Origin: CAYTLW01 sp964438735
Lineage (GTDB): Bacteria > Myxococcota_A > UBA9042
Direction of reading: 5' to 3'
Assembly: GCA_964438735.1 (NCBI GenBank)
Contig: CAYTLW010000056.1
Location: 1-46,235, forward strand
DNA: 46,235 nucleotides
Shown: in pieces, positions 16,532-25,217 of the stretch
Position numbering within the stretch: position 1 is the first letter of the stretch
How the letters are laid out: every line of letters begins with the position of its first letter
Position numbers and translations under genes: made by a program
The notes under the pieces: model-generated
The model's database searches: none
The model's input: only the letters and a program-made list of their open reading frames with translations
What the model was told of the DNA's origin: nothing

Positions 16532-18408
16532 GGTTTGTCGTTGGTGGAACAGATGTACTTCTTGGTCGAATAGCTGCAGTTGCCATCGTTGAATCGGATG
16601 TCGTTGATGTCGTGCTTGTACATGGACAGCCAGCAGTTGGCCGTGTAGTCGCCGTTGGGCTCGCTGTAGTTGCTGTCGCGCATCCACCAGCGGCCGCCGT
16701 CGGGCACCCGCCAGGCGCTGCAGCCCGAGCCGTAGTGCTTGGGCGAACGCATGGGGCAGTTGGTGTAGTTGCCGCCGTTGTTCGGCTTGGTCACGCCGGG
16801 GATGGTGGCGAAGAAGCTGCTGCCGTACTTATCCAACATGATCTTCCAGTGCGCCTTGGAGCGTGGATAGACGATGTCCATGCCGAGCGCCTTGCAGGAG
16901 TTGTTGTCGGTGCTGCGCGAGGTCGCGATGCCGCTGGCGATGGGATAGAAGGTCCAGCCGCCGCCATCGGTGTCCATCTCGCAGTACGCCTGCACCGCCG
17001 TGTTGCCCTTGGGCGGCTGGATCCAGAAGGTGCCCGACTTGGTGCCGGGGGCCTTCTGCAGGAGCTTCAGGCAGGACTCGGCCGGCTTGTCCTTGGTGCC
17101 CCAGACGCCGATGTTGATGATGCCCCAGTCCTTGCCGTTGCAGATCATCAGGGCTTCGTCCTTGGTGTGCACCCAGGCGTAGCCGACGGTCTTGGCCTCG
17201 CACTTGATCGGCGGCTTGTCACCGATGGGGTAGCGGAAGACGCCGTTGGCCACCAGGGCGCCGCCTACGGTCAGGTCACCCTTGACGTGCAGATCCTTGG
17301 TCGCCTCCACCTTCTGGTTGGACACCGTCTGCACCTGGATGCTCCAGGCCTTGATGACGCCATCGGTGCCGTTGTTGAGGAACTTGGTGTCGGCCACCTT
17401 GATGCGCCACTTGCCCTTGGGGTTCTTGCCATGCCAGGCGGTCAGGTCGCCGCTTTTGGGTTTGCTCTGGGTGGGAAAGACGCTCTTGAGCTTGGTGCCT
17501 TTGGCGCTGCCCTTCTCGATGAGGATGTACTTGGCGTTGGTGGGGTCGAAGAGGGTCACCTCCACCGACTCCATGGCGCTGTTCTCCAGCTCCAGGTGCA
17601 CGGTCAGCCCCTTGGCGATGCCCGTATCGCCCACGACCACGTCGTCGCCGACGCCGGTGGGGTTGTTGTCGGGGATCTTCACCGGCGCGTTCTTGCTGGC
17701 CCAGACGTCGGTGAACTCGGTGGTCAGCAGGCCGCCGGAGACGTCATCCAGGGCGTCGCCAGGCAGCTTGGCCGACGTGGGCGCAATGCAGACCAGCTTG
17801 CCCTCCTTGTCGATGCCGCTGACCACCTGGCCCTTGGGGCACGTGCCGGCGGGCACCTTGATGCCGGTGAGCTTGCTGCCGTCGCCGACGAAGGTGGTCG
17901 CGGCGATGGAGGTGGCCGAGATCTGGCCCGCGCTGATGGCTTTGGCCTTGAGCCCGTTGCCGCCGAGATCCAAATCGCCGTCGATCTTCAACTCGCTGAC
18001 GCCGACGCAGCCGGTGCACTGCAGGTCCAGCGCGGTGGTCGCCGGGCCGCCCTTGGTCTTGCTGCCCGCGAACGTGAAGCCGACCTTNNNNNNNNNNNNN
18101 NNNNNNNNNNNNNNNNNNNNNNNNNNNNNNNNNNNNNNNNNNNNNNNNNNNNNNNNNNNNNNNNNNNNNNNNNNNNNNNNNNNNNNNAGCTTGATGTCTT
18201 TTTCGGCCCAGGCCGCCTTGGCGTCTTTCTCGCCAGCGTAGAGCGAGAAGGTGACCGCGTAGTCGCCGTCGGTGACCGGGCCGCCGTTGACAGCGCGCAT
18301 GACGCCCTCGAGCTGCACCGTCTTGGGCGGCGCGGCGAAGGCCAGGGCGGGCACGAGCAGGGCCGTCATCAGGACGATCGGCAAAGAGAAGCGAGACAGG
18401 ACGTTCAT
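16528..18408 (-). CDS. Secreted protein with proprotein-convertase P-domain and fibrinogen-like C-terminal region
   Basis: Starts MNVLSRFSLPIVLMTALLVP followed by an AFA-AP cleavage site (Sec signal), with GAGGAATCC before ATG 18408. A 100-N gap falls after about residue 73; as assembled the frame stays open across it. After the gap come Gly/Ser-rich FVGDGSKLTGI-type repeats. A P/Homo-B domain follows (about 240-365; VVVGDTGIAKGLTVHLELEN then GKWRIKVADTKFLNNGTDG), then a fibrinogen-like/lectin region with AYCEMDTDGGGWTFYPIASG and regular Cys. Both modules bind calcium, glycans or proteins, so this is likely a cell-surface or matrix protein. No protease domain is visible, though the P-domain usually sits next to a subtilase. 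Confidence 0.78.
   Translation of the reverse strand: MNVLSRFSLPIVLMTALLVPALAFAAPPKTVQLEGVMRAVNGGPVTDGDYAVTFSLYAGEKDAKAAWAEKDIKXXXXXXXXXXXXXXXXXXXXXXXXXXXXXXXXXXKVGFTFAGSKTKGGPATTALDLQCTGCVGVSELKIDGDLDLGGNGLKAKAISAGQISATSIAATTFVGDGSKLTGIKVPAGTCPKGQVVSGIDKEGKLVCIAPTSAKLPGDALDDVSGGLLTTEFTDVWASKNAPVKIPDNNPTGVGDDVVVGDTGIAKGLTVHLELENSAMESVEVTLFDPTNAKYILIEKGSAKGTKLKSVFPTQSKPKSGDLTAWHGKNPKGKWRIKVADTKFLNNGTDGVIKAWSIQVQTVSNQKVEATKDLHVKGDLTVGGALVANGVFRYPIGDKPPIKCEAKTVGYAWVHTKDEALMICNGKDWGIINIGVWGTKDKPAESCLKLLQKAPGTKSGTFWIQPPKGNTAVQAYCEMDTDGGGWTFYPIASGIATSRSTDNNSCKALGMDIVYPRSKAHWKIMLDKYGSSFFATIPGVTKPNNGGNYTNCPMRSPKHYGSGCSAWRVPDGGRWWMRDSNYSEPNGDYTANCWLSMYKHDINDIRFNDGNCSYSTKKYICSTNDKP
18088..18187. other. 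Assembly gap (100 N)
   Basis: Exactly 100 undefined bases inside the P-domain/fibrinogen-like gene. Flanks are not repetitive. If the gene is intact the true gap length is 1 modulo 3. Confidence 0.97.
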
Positions 18409-18495
18409 GGATTCCTCAGGTGGCCGTGGGATGCGGCGAAGTTCGCCAGACAATCTGCTGGACGCGGGCTCGGTGTGCAAGTCTGGCGCCGGCTC

Positions 18496-19404
18496 TCAGT
18501 ACTTGCCCTCGCGGAGGCGCTCTGGCGGCACTTCGGCGTCGTAGGGATAGCCCAACTCGACCCAGAACCCGTCGATGGGATGGTCGGTCAACTCGATGCG
18601 CTCGATGGTCTTGGCGTTCTTGTAGCCAAGCAGCCGTGGAATCACCAGGCGCAGCGGGAAGCCGTGACGAAGCGGCAGGGACAGGTCGTCGGCGCCGTAC
18701 GCCAGCAGCGTCTTGGGCTCGAGCGCGATCTTCAACGGCAGGGACTCGTCGTACTTGATGCCGTTGGGCGCCTGCACGCAGTGGAAGGTGACGTGGGTGG
18801 CCTTGGCCGTGGGTTTGACCAGGTCGAAGAGCGTCTGCATGTGCACGCCATTCCACGGAATGTCGTAGACCGACCAGCCCTCGACACAGTGGAAGTCGGT
18901 CACCTGATCCTGTCGCGTCAGCGCCAGCACGTCTGCAAAGGAGAGGTCCCGCGGGGTCTCCACCATGCCGTCCACCTTCAGCGACCAGCTCTTGATGATC
19001 GACTTGGCGTCCTGGGGATCGACCGTGTTTTCTCCCCACGGCTTGATGGTCGTGGCCGCATCGCTCAGCGGTTCGAAGATGATCCCGCTGGGCCCGCCGG
19101 CGTCTGCGGCAGACGGCGCGCCCACATCGGCCGCGGCGCCCGCGTCTGCTGCGGTTGTCCTGCCCGCGCCACCCACGTCGAGCGCGGCGCTGCCCGCGTC
19201 TACGCCGCCAATGTCCGTCCCACCACCGCCGAGGGGTTGCCCGCCTGCACCGGGCGCGCCGCCGCCGTCATCATCGGGCGAGCAGCCCAGGGCCAGGCCG
19301 GCCAGCGACAGGCCACCTGCTCTTCCCATCCACTCCAACCAGGTGCGGCGGCTGATGGTCCGCGTGGCGATTGTGCGGGGATGTCGTCGGATCTTGTCGG
19401 CCAT
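18496..19404 (-). CDS. Tat-exported molybdopterin-dependent oxidoreductase (sulfite oxidase/YedY-type), lipoprotein
   Basis: 302 residues from ATG 19404. Twin-arginine signal (TISRRTWLEWMGRAGGLSLA) with lipobox LALGC, so the cofactor-loaded protein is exported and lipidated. A long Gly/Ala/Asp linker (about residues 45-100) is followed by a sulfite-oxidase-fold Mo domain. VTDFHCVEGWSVYDIPWNG (Cys near 170) carries the molybdenum-ligating Cys, and LRHGFPLRLVIPRLLGYKNA is the conserved downstream block. The family includes sulfite dehydrogenases and the MsrP protein-methionine-sulfoxide reductase. It lacks the C-terminal dimer domain of true sulfite oxidases, so a YedY-like role is more likely. 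The fibrinogen-like gene follows 87 bp downstream on the same strand. Confidence 0.85.
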   Translation of the reverse strand: MADKIRRHPRTIATRTISRRTWLEWMGRAGGLSLAGLALGCSPDDDGGGAPGAGGQPLGGGGTDIGGVDAGSAALDVGGAGRTTAADAGAAADVGAPSAADAGGPSGIIFEPLSDAATTIKPWGENTVDPQDAKSIIKSWSLKVDGMVETPRDLSFADVLALTRQDQVTDFHCVEGWSVYDIPWNGVHMQTLFDLVKPTAKATHVTFHCVQAPNGIKYDESLPLKIALEPKTLLAYGADDLSLPLRHGFPLRLVIPRLLGYKNAKTIERIELTDHPIDGFWVELGYPYDAEVPPERLREGKY

Positions 19405-19507
19405 GGCCGGCTCCTGCGCGTCCGGGCGTCGTGCGCGCAGCCACTTTATCCAATGCCCCGGCGGCCCTGGAAGTCGGGGCTGTGCAATGGGGCGGGCACA
19501 GGGGACA

Positions 19508-20338
19508 ATGGACGTCGTGAACACGCCCCGACCCGGACCCGCCACCCGCCAGAATCTCGCCATGTTGGCGGCGTTTCTCTGCGTCCTGCTGATCCCGTCG
19601 GCCCAGGGCCATGCATTTCATTCGGCGATGCTCTTTCCCGATGACGCGTCGGTGGGCGGCGGCGGTGGGCTGCTCTACAACGGCTCACCGCGCACCAAGG
19701 GCTACACCTGCGCCACCTGTCACCTGGACCCGCCCGGCGTGGCCCGGCTGGTGGCGACCTCGACCCCCGCCCCCTTGCTGGCCGAAGGCGTCTACGAGCC
19801 GGGGGGCGACTACAAGATCTCGGTGCAATTGCAGCACGAGAGCCGCGGGCTGACCGCCAAGGTCAACTACAACACCTTCAACATCGAGGTGCTGGACGTA
19901 GCCGACAAGCCGGTGGGCGGCTTTGCCGATTTCGTCGCCGGCGGCATGGTCTCGACCGTCGACAAGTCTGCCCTATTCTCGCGCGCTCGCGCAGACATCT
20001 CCGCCACGCAGTGGTCCTTTCACTGGCAGGCGCCGGCGACGGGCTCCGGCCGGCTGACGTTCTACCTGGCCGGTGTCGATGGCGACGGCGCTGGCGCCGC
20101 CGACCAGGCCCTGACCGACCCGCTGGGCGACGACGTGATGGTCCTGCGCGTCGACGCCTGGGAGCTGGGCGAACCGCGCCCCGAGCCGCTCACCGAGCCG
20201 GGGTGCAGCGCCGCCAGCGCGCCTTCTCGGGACGGCGCTCCGCTGGCCGCGCTGATGCTCGTGCTGTCTGCGGCTGCCGCTTTGCGCCTACAACGAACCC
20301 TTGGCCACGCAGGTCGGATCACCGACCTCACCCGCTAG
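19508..20338 (+). CDS. Secreted CxxCH protein with MYXO-CTERM-like C-terminal anchor
   Basis: 276 residues. Signal peptide (LAMLAAFLCVLLIPSAQG) precedes FHSAMLFPDDASVGGGGGLL and a single CATCH (CxxCH) motif, which could bind one c-type heme. A beta-rich middle domain follows (YKISVQLQHESRGLTAKVNY; WSFHWQAPATGSGRLTFYLA) resembling Reeler/DOMON-type sandwiches. The tail is Cys, hydrophobic helix, Arg (GCSAASAP then LAALMLVLSAAAALRLQR), as in MYXO-CTERM proteins processed by myxosortase in Myxococcota. Divergent from the molybdopterin gene, 103 bp apart. The last 51 bp overlap the convergent lipoprotein gene. Confidence 0.78.
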   Translation: MDVVNTPRPGPATRQNLAMLAAFLCVLLIPSAQGHAFHSAMLFPDDASVGGGGGLLYNGSPRTKGYTCATCHLDPPGVARLVATSTPAPLLAEGVYEPGGDYKISVQLQHESRGLTAKVNYNTFNIEVLDVADKPVGGFADFVAGGMVSTVDKSALFSRARADISATQWSFHWQAPATGSGRLTFYLAGVDGDGAGAADQALTDPLGDDVMVLRVDAWELGEPRPEPLTEPGCSAASAPSRDGAPLAALMLVLSAAAALRLQRTLGHAGRITDLTR

Positions 20339-20788
20339 CCAGCGCAACACCACCTGGTAGTTGGGGTCGTCGGTCGTCGTCCACACATCCTCGCCCTCGA
20401 AGCGTTCCTTGCCGATGTGGAACCAGCCGCCGGCCGATGGCTCCAGCGGCTTCTTCAACAGCCAGCTCTCCTGCGCCCGATCGCTGGCGAAGCCGCGCGC
20501 GTTGTCGAAGTTGGCGTCGATCTCGGCCTGCGTCAGCGGCTGGTTGAGATCGGTGATCTCACCCTCCAGGCGCAGTCGATTGCGGGTGAATACGTGAAAC
20601 GGTCGCCGCCCGTCACCATGGCAGGCCAGCGTCGAGCACGAGTTGTCGAACACCGGCTGCACCTCGCAGCGATGAAATGCCGGGTCCAGGTCGGGCAGCC
20701 AGATCGGGTTGTCCACGCAGCCAGCCGCCACCAGCCAGCCGGCCATCAGCACACCCCGGACGAGCGTTCTTCGGAGGCGACGGTCCAT
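20288..20788 (-). CDS. Lipoprotein with CxxxCH heme-like motif
   Basis: 166 residues, lipobox WLVAAGC. The core VQPVFDNSCSTLACHGDGRR contains C-x3-CH, a spaced variant of the c-type heme site, and is followed by PFHVFTRNRLRLEG, a context seen in small cytochrome-like lipoproteins. Whether heme is attached cannot be told. Its ATG at 20788 overlaps the stop of the DUF3570 gene (TGATG), so the two are translated together. The 3' end overlaps the convergent MYXO-CTERM gene by 51 bp. Confidence 0.75.
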   Translation of the reverse strand: MDRRLRRTLVRGVLMAGWLVAAGCVDNPIWLPDLDPAFHRCEVQPVFDNSCSTLACHGDGRRPFHVFTRNRLRLEGEITDLNQPLTQAEIDANFDNARGFASDRAQESWLLKKPLEPSAGGWFHIGKERFEGEDVWTTTDDPNYQVVLRWLAGEVGDPTCVAKGSL

Positions 20789-21921
20789 CAGAAGGTCACC
20801 TCCAGGCCCGACTCGACCACCAGGCCCATGCGCGCCGGCAATCGCTGGTAGTCGTGATAGTCGTAGCGGAACGCGTCCGTCTTGGCGTAGATCTCCACCG
20901 CCGCCAGTGGCCCCCAACGCGCCAGCTTCCAGAACGCCAGCACGCCGACCAGGTGGCCGTTCAGCGGCGACAGCTCGCGGTCGGCGGTCATGTAGCGCCT
21001 GGGCTGCTGGTAGATATCCTCCCAGAACGACGCCGCGCCCTGCATGTGCAGGCGATAGCGCAGCCGCAAGCCAAACGCGGGCGTCCAGCCCAGCAGCAGG
21101 CGCAGCTCCGCCGTGTGGGCGGTCAGCCCCCAGTCGTCGAAGTAGAAGCGATACCGCATATCCAGCGCCGACTCGGCGAACAGGTGCTGCCGCCCGCCCA
21201 CGAATACCGCGTTGCGCAGCCGAGAGCGCGGATGCGTCTCCGGCGGGCAGAGGCGACACACCCCCGGCAACACCTCCTGTACCCGGGCGAAGCGATAGGG
21301 TTTGGCCGTGTAGCCCTGCTGCGCCGTCAGCGTCCAGCCCAGCAGACCCACCAGGCGCTTGCTCAGCACCTGCGACAGCCGCAGGTCGACCATATGCGTG
21401 GTCAGCGACTCGCCGAAGTTGGCGTCATCGGCCCGGCCCACCCGGCCCAGCTCCAGGGCATAATCCGCGCTGATGGTGGTATTGCGCTGGCCCAGTACCA
21501 CGTCCGCGCCCAGCCCGACCCCATGGCCCGAATAATCCGACACCCGGCTCGTGCGATACGCCGCCTGCTCGCCGGTGCCGATCTCTACGCTGTAGCCATA
21601 GCTGGCCCGCACCGTATGCAAGCCCACCAGCTGGCTCGCGCCCACATTCACCGAGTGGCGATTCTCCTCAAACCGCGGCGTGGCCTGCGAGATCACGTCC
21701 ACCGACGCGCTCGAGATGACATCCACCAGGTACGACGCCGTCAGAGACCCGCCCACCCAGGGCGCCACCCGAGCCCGGGTCACGCTGGTGATCACCTGTG
21801 TATGGTCATCGTCCACATACAAGCTGACCGTACTGGCCCCTTGATGCTGGCTCGACGGGGCCGGCGCCGCAGCCGATGGCGCCGCGTTCAGGCATGTCAT
21901 CATGGCAAAGAGGGCAGCCAT
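20788..21921 (-). CDS. DUF3570 family outer-membrane beta-barrel protein
   Basis: 377 residues from ATG 21921 (ATG 21903 or 21900 are alternatives; no strong ribosome site for any). A short signal peptide (ALFAMMTCLNAAPSAAAP) is followed by VSLYVDDDHTQVITSV, the DUF3570 signature. Alternating aromatic/polar beta strands run to a terminal Phe (LVVESGLEVTF), as in outer-membrane barrels. CRLCPPETHPRSR is a conserved Cys pair loop of the family. DUF3570 genes commonly sit with DUF4266 and periplasmic redox genes; here DUF4266 is divergent, 51 bp away, and a heme-like lipoprotein is coupled downstream. Confidence 0.85.
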   Translation of the reverse strand: MAALFAMMTCLNAAPSAAAPAPSSQHQGASTVSLYVDDDHTQVITSVTRARVAPWVGGSLTASYLVDVISSASVDVISQATPRFEENRHSVNVGASQLVGLHTVRASYGYSVEIGTGEQAAYRTSRVSDYSGHGVGLGADVVLGQRNTTISADYALELGRVGRADDANFGESLTTHMVDLRLSQVLSKRLVGLLGWTLTAQQGYTAKPYRFARVQEVLPGVCRLCPPETHPRSRLRNAVFVGGRQHLFAESALDMRYRFYFDDWGLTAHTAELRLLLGWTPAFGLRLRYRLHMQGAASFWEDIYQQPRRYMTADRELSPLNGHLVGVLAFWKLARWGPLAAVEIYAKTDAFRYDYHDYQRLPARMGLVVESGLEVTF

Positions 21922-21972
21922 GCCGGGCCGAATTCGTTGCCTCGCCGCCGCGCCCGCCGCTACGCTGTCGCC

Positions 21973-22203
21973 ATGGCGGTTCGAAAGCTCATGGCGCTGC
22001 TCGTCCTGCTCGGCACCACCGCGCTGCTGGCCCCCGGCTGCGCCACCGTCCGCCCCTGGCAGCGCCAACACCTGGCCACCGACGTCATGAGCCGCACCGC
22101 CCGCCCCGAAGAGGCCACCTGCGAGCGCACCTTCTTCGAATCCCGAGAAGGCGCCACCGGAGGCCACGCCGTCGGCGCCGGAGGCGGCTGCGCCTGCAAC
22201 TAG
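21973..22203 (+). CDS. DUF4266 family small lipoprotein
   Basis: 76 residues. N-terminal signal with lipobox-like LAPGC, then VRPWQRQHLATDVMS and the family C-terminus FESREGATGGHAVGAGGGCA followed by CN. DUF4266 proteins are small exported proteins nearly always encoded beside DUF3570; their biochemical role is unknown. Here the pair is divergent rather than co-directional, sharing a 51-bp promoter region. The stop TAG is eight bases before the first unit of the dispersed repeat pair. Confidence 0.88.
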   Translation: MAVRKLMALLVLLGTTALLAPGCATVRPWQRQHLATDVMSRTARPEEATCERTFFESREGATGGHAVGAGGGCACN

Positions 22204-22210
22204 TCCCAGA

Positions 22211-22301
22211 GGGTCAGGTATTGACACTTGACACCTTTGGCCCCATTCGCCCCACCGAAAGCCCCCGCAAAAGAGGGTCAGGTATTGACACTTGACACCT
22301 T
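22211..22301 (+). repeat. Paired dispersed repeat (two copies, 64-bp period)
   Basis: Two copies of the 28-bp sequence beginning GGGTCAGGTATTGACAC start at 22211 and 22275. The second is 27/28, ending CCTTC. The 36-bp spacer partly matches the spacer of the other pair (39010-39101), including CATTCG. The same architecture and period at two loci suggests a copied unit of about 92 bp, not chance duplication. Confidence 0.95.
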
Positions 22302-22331
22302 CTGGCGACGACTCGCACCTGGCAGCCCGGC

Positions 22332-22688
22332 TCACCGCAGGAATGTGACCGTGCCGATCCGGCCGTCCCGGGTCGAGTAGCGGACCAGCACATCGCCGCT
22401 GATGCGTTCACCGCTGTCGGTGTCGGTGGCCCACCACGTCTCGCGCTCGACGCAGTGCTCGCCAAGCTCCAGCCGGGCGTCCACGGTCGCGCCGAAGCCA
22501 CCACTGTTGAACTTGGCCCGGTAGCGCTCACGGAATGCCGCGATGCCGCGGAACTGCTCCTGGCCGTCGGCGTCGAGGACGCGTACATCGCTGTGGTAGC
22601 AGGCGCAGAAGGCGTCGAGGTCAGCGGCGTTGTAGGCGCGCAGTTGTTCAGTGGCCAGTCGGCCAATGACGGAGTCCTGGTCGTTCAT
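22332..22688 (-). CDS. SnoaL/NTF2-like family protein
   Basis: 118 residues with the small alpha+beta NTF2-like fold pattern. An N-terminal helix (TEQLRAYNAADLDAFCACYH) is followed by SDVRVLDADGQEQFRGIAAF and RERYRAKF, then strands with ETWWATDTDSGERISG. The family includes steroid-isomerase-like proteins and many of unknown substrate; no catalytic residues can be assigned with confidence. The GGAGGTGGC before ATG 22688 is a good ribosome site. Cytoplasmic; solitary. Confidence 0.8.
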   Translation of the reverse strand: MNDQDSVIGRLATEQLRAYNAADLDAFCACYHSDVRVLDADGQEQFRGIAAFRERYRAKFNSGGFGATVDARLELGEHCVERETWWATDTDSGERISGDVLVRYSTRDGRIGTVTFLR

Positions 22689-22742
22689 GCCACCTCCCTG
22701 ACGTGCGCCTTGGCCAGAACCAGTCCCCTTGGCCCGCGACCT

Positions 22743-22967
22743 CTACTCACAGACGCAGGTGCATTCGCCCAGCAGCACGTGATTCTGCATGCAGGACGAG
22801 CCGTTCTTGTACCGGCAGTAGCAGTTTTTGGGCTTGTTGCAGTTTGCCTCGCAGGTCATCAGCGGGGTCATCGTCTTGGCGCCGTCGCCGCCCCCTTGCT
22901 TGCCGCAGCCGGCCAGCAAGAGCAGGCCGAGGAAGAGTGCGGCGGCGAGTATGGTCATCGCTTTCAT
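22743..22967 (-). CDS. Small Cys-rich lipoprotein
   Basis: 74 residues. Signal peptide with lipobox LLLLAGC, then a Gly-rich linker and eight Cys in the last 40 residues (TCEANCNKPKNCYCRYKNGS; GECTCVCE). The spacing suggests a small disulfide-stabilised domain or metal site. Strong GGAGGACAC ribosome site before ATG 22967. Family not recognised. The short stop-to-promoter spacer toward the NTF2-like gene may allow co-transcription. Confidence 0.75.
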   Translation of the reverse strand: MKAMTILAAALFLGLLLLAGCGKQGGGDGAKTMTPLMTCEANCNKPKNCYCRYKNGSSCMQNHVLLGECTCVCE

Positions 22968-23070
22968 GTGTCCTCCGGCAGGTGCGGGGGAGTAGGGTGG
23001 CTCGCTTATAACACGTCGGCTGCGTACGACGCCCTTGCTCGCCGGGCGCCATGTAGCCCAAGATGACGCC

Positions 23071-23646
23071 ATGCCCTCAGCCGCTTCGCCACCGGGCCCG
23101 TTCGCGTTCCTCTCTCGCCGCCGATTCCTGCGCATTGGACTGGGCGGCGCGGCCCTCCTCGGGGCAGGCGTAGGCGGCCTGGCGAGCTTGCGTGGCTGCG
23201 CTCCGAGCGCCGGAGGCCTGCGCATCCTGTCGGCCCACGAATACCGCACCCTGTCTCACCTGGCGCGCGCCTGTTTTCCGGCCGGCGGGCCCTTTGCGCA
23301 GGGTGCCGATGACCTGGATCTGGCGCGCGCTTTTGACGGCTTCCTGGCCGACGAACCCAAGGCCAATCAGGGCGATCTGCGCACGGCGTTGCAGCTGGTG
23401 GAGTTTGGCCCGCTGATCTTCGACCGCCGGGCGACGACGTTCTCCAACCTGCCTGTCGAAGAACAGTTGGCTCACTGGCAGACCTGGGCGTTGAGCGACA
23501 GCCTGCTGCGACGCAAGGTCGCTGTGGCCTTCCGTCGCTTCCTGGCCATGGTCTTCTTCGGCCAGCCGGCACTGTGGGCGCACATCGGCTACCCGGGGCC
23601 CAAGGCGATGGAACAGCCGGTCGAGTCCGTCGAGGAGGCGCCATGA
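23071..23646 (+). CDS. Gluconate 2-dehydrogenase subunit 3 family protein (Tat signal)
   Basis: 191 residues with a twin-arginine-like signal (LSRRRFLRIGLGGAALLGAG), then the subunit-3 pattern LSAHEYRTLSHLARACFPAG and helices to the C-terminus. In related enzymes this small subunit escorts the flavoprotein through the Tat pathway and completes the periplasmic dehydrogenase. The next gene, a GMC flavoprotein, overlaps it by ATGA at 23643-23646, fitting a two-subunit enzyme. The cytochrome c subunit of classical gluconate dehydrogenase is absent here. Confidence 0.82.
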   Translation: MPSAASPPGPFAFLSRRRFLRIGLGGAALLGAGVGGLASLRGCAPSAGGLRILSAHEYRTLSHLARACFPAGGPFAQGADDLDLARAFDGFLADEPKANQGDLRTALQLVEFGPLIFDRRATTFSNLPVEEQLAHWQTWALSDSLLRRKVAVAFRRFLAMVFFGQPALWAHIGYPGPKAMEQPVESVEEAP

Positions 23647-25175
23647 GCGGCGCCATCGTCGACCTGAGCAAAGGCAGCGCGCCTGCAGACGTCACCGTCG
23701 ACATCTGCATCATCGGCTCTGGCCCGGGCGGTTCCACCGCGGCACGGGTGTTGGCCGAGGCCGGTCGCGAAGTGCTCGTGCTCGAAGAAGGGCCCGATCG
23801 CACAGGTGGCCAGATGACCCAGCGCGAGCTGGAGATGTACGACCAGCTGTACATGGATCGCGGCGGTCGAAGCACAGACGACCTGGCGATATCGGTGCTG
23901 CAGGGCAGGGCGCTGGGCGGCGGGTCGGTCATCAACGTCAGCGACGTGGTGCCCATCCCCGACGGTGTGCTCGACCACTGGCAGCGCAACCACGGCTTGA
24001 GCCACTGGACGAAGAAGGACCTGGCGAGCCACCAGGCCCGGGCGCTGAAGGATCTGGCCGCGGCGCCGATCCCCGACCGGCTCATCAGCGGCGGCAATCG
24101 TGTGCTGGAGGCCGGCACGAGGAAGCTGGGCCTGGCCGGCGAGAACATGCACCACAACCGGGTCGACTGCGTCGGATTCGGCACCTGTCTGATCGGCTGC
24201 CCGGTGGACGCCAAGCGCAACGCCCGCAAGGTCGCGATTCCGGCCGCTGTGGCCGCGGGCGCACGCTTCCTGGTGCGTGCCCGGGCCCTGCGCATCGAGG
24301 ACGGAAACAAGGAGATCAAGCGCATCGTCGCACGGGTGCTGGACGAGCGCGGCTATCACGAGCGGGTCGGTTTCGAGGTGCGCGCGAGAACGGTCATCCT
24401 GGCCGCCGGCGCTGTCGGCAGTCCGCAGCTGCTGCTGCGCTCGGGGCTGGGCAACGAACATGTGGGCCGCCACCTGATGCTGCAGCCTCAGTTGCCGCTG
24501 ACCGCCATGTTCGACCGTCGGATAGACGCCTTCAAGGGCATCCCGCAGTCCTGGGCGGTGACCGAATACGAACGCGCTGACCATCCCGAACATGGACTGT
24601 GGGGATTCCGCATCGAGGGCATCATGGGCACGCCGGGCATCACCTCGTCGCTGCTGCCGACCCTCGGCGCGCCGGGCAAGTCGTTGATGACCCGATACAA
24701 CAAGATGGCCGGCGCACTGCTGCTGGTGCCAGATGCGCCCTCGGGACGAGTGCAGTTGCACGGCGACGGGCGGCCGAAGATCACCTACGAGCAAACCGAC
24801 GAACACAAGGAGCGGGTCCGAGAGGCGATTCGAGTCGCCGCTCGCGTCTACCTGGCCGCCGGCGCGACCCGGGTGCTTGTGCCGACGGCGCCTGGCCTGG
24901 AGATCGCCAACGAGGCGGACATCTCGCAGGTCGACGACCTGGATCTGCGTCCGGCGACGGCGCCGCTGATCAGCGCCCACCAGCAGGGCACGTTGCGCAT
25001 GTCGCCCGATGTGGCGACGGGCGCGGTGGATCCAGAAGGTCGGCTGCGCGGCGCTCGCGGTGTGTGGGTCGTGGACTCGTCTGTCTATCCGTCGAGCAGT
25101 TCGAGCCACACCATGACCCCCATCATGACGACGGCGAGCTGGCTTGCGGCGGTGCTGGTCGAAAAGTCGGGTTGA
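23643..25175 (+). CDS. GMC-family FAD oxidoreductase
   Basis: 510 residues. The N-terminal FAD-binding motif is IIGSGPGGSTAARVLAEAG (residues about 23-41), followed by the GMC signature block GRALGGGSVINVSDVVPIPD. A Cys-rich insert CVGFGTCLIGCPVDAKRN is typical of GMC members that resemble cholesterol oxidase/long-chain alcohol oxidase. The C-terminal GMC_oxred_C block has ISAHQQGTLRMSPD and VDSSVYPSSSSSHTMTPIM with the likely catalytic His. The substrate is probably an alcohol or sugar; not determinable here. No signal peptide of its own, so it would be exported bound to the preceding Tat subunit. Confidence 0.9.
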   Translation: MSGAIVDLSKGSAPADVTVDICIIGSGPGGSTAARVLAEAGREVLVLEEGPDRTGGQMTQRELEMYDQLYMDRGGRSTDDLAISVLQGRALGGGSVINVSDVVPIPDGVLDHWQRNHGLSHWTKKDLASHQARALKDLAAAPIPDRLISGGNRVLEAGTRKLGLAGENMHHNRVDCVGFGTCLIGCPVDAKRNARKVAIPAAVAAGARFLVRARALRIEDGNKEIKRIVARVLDERGYHERVGFEVRARTVILAAGAVGSPQLLLRSGLGNEHVGRHLMLQPQLPLTAMFDRRIDAFKGIPQSWAVTEYERADHPEHGLWGFRIEGIMGTPGITSSLLPTLGAPGKSLMTRYNKMAGALLLVPDAPSGRVQLHGDGRPKITYEQTDEHKERVREAIRVAARVYLAAGATRVLVPTAPGLEIANEADISQVDDLDLRPATAPLISAHQQGTLRMSPDVATGAVDPEGRLRGARGVWVVDSSVYPSSSSSHTMTPIMTTASWLAAVLVEKSG

Positions 25176-25217
25176 TGGGGTGGCGCTGCAGCGACGGAAG
25201 CTCGCCCTTCAGGCCAC

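Noticed and set aside
22211..22301. CRISPR array
   Set aside because: Only two repeats per locus, related spacers of 36 bp, no cas genes, and the same unit occurs singly and elsewhere.
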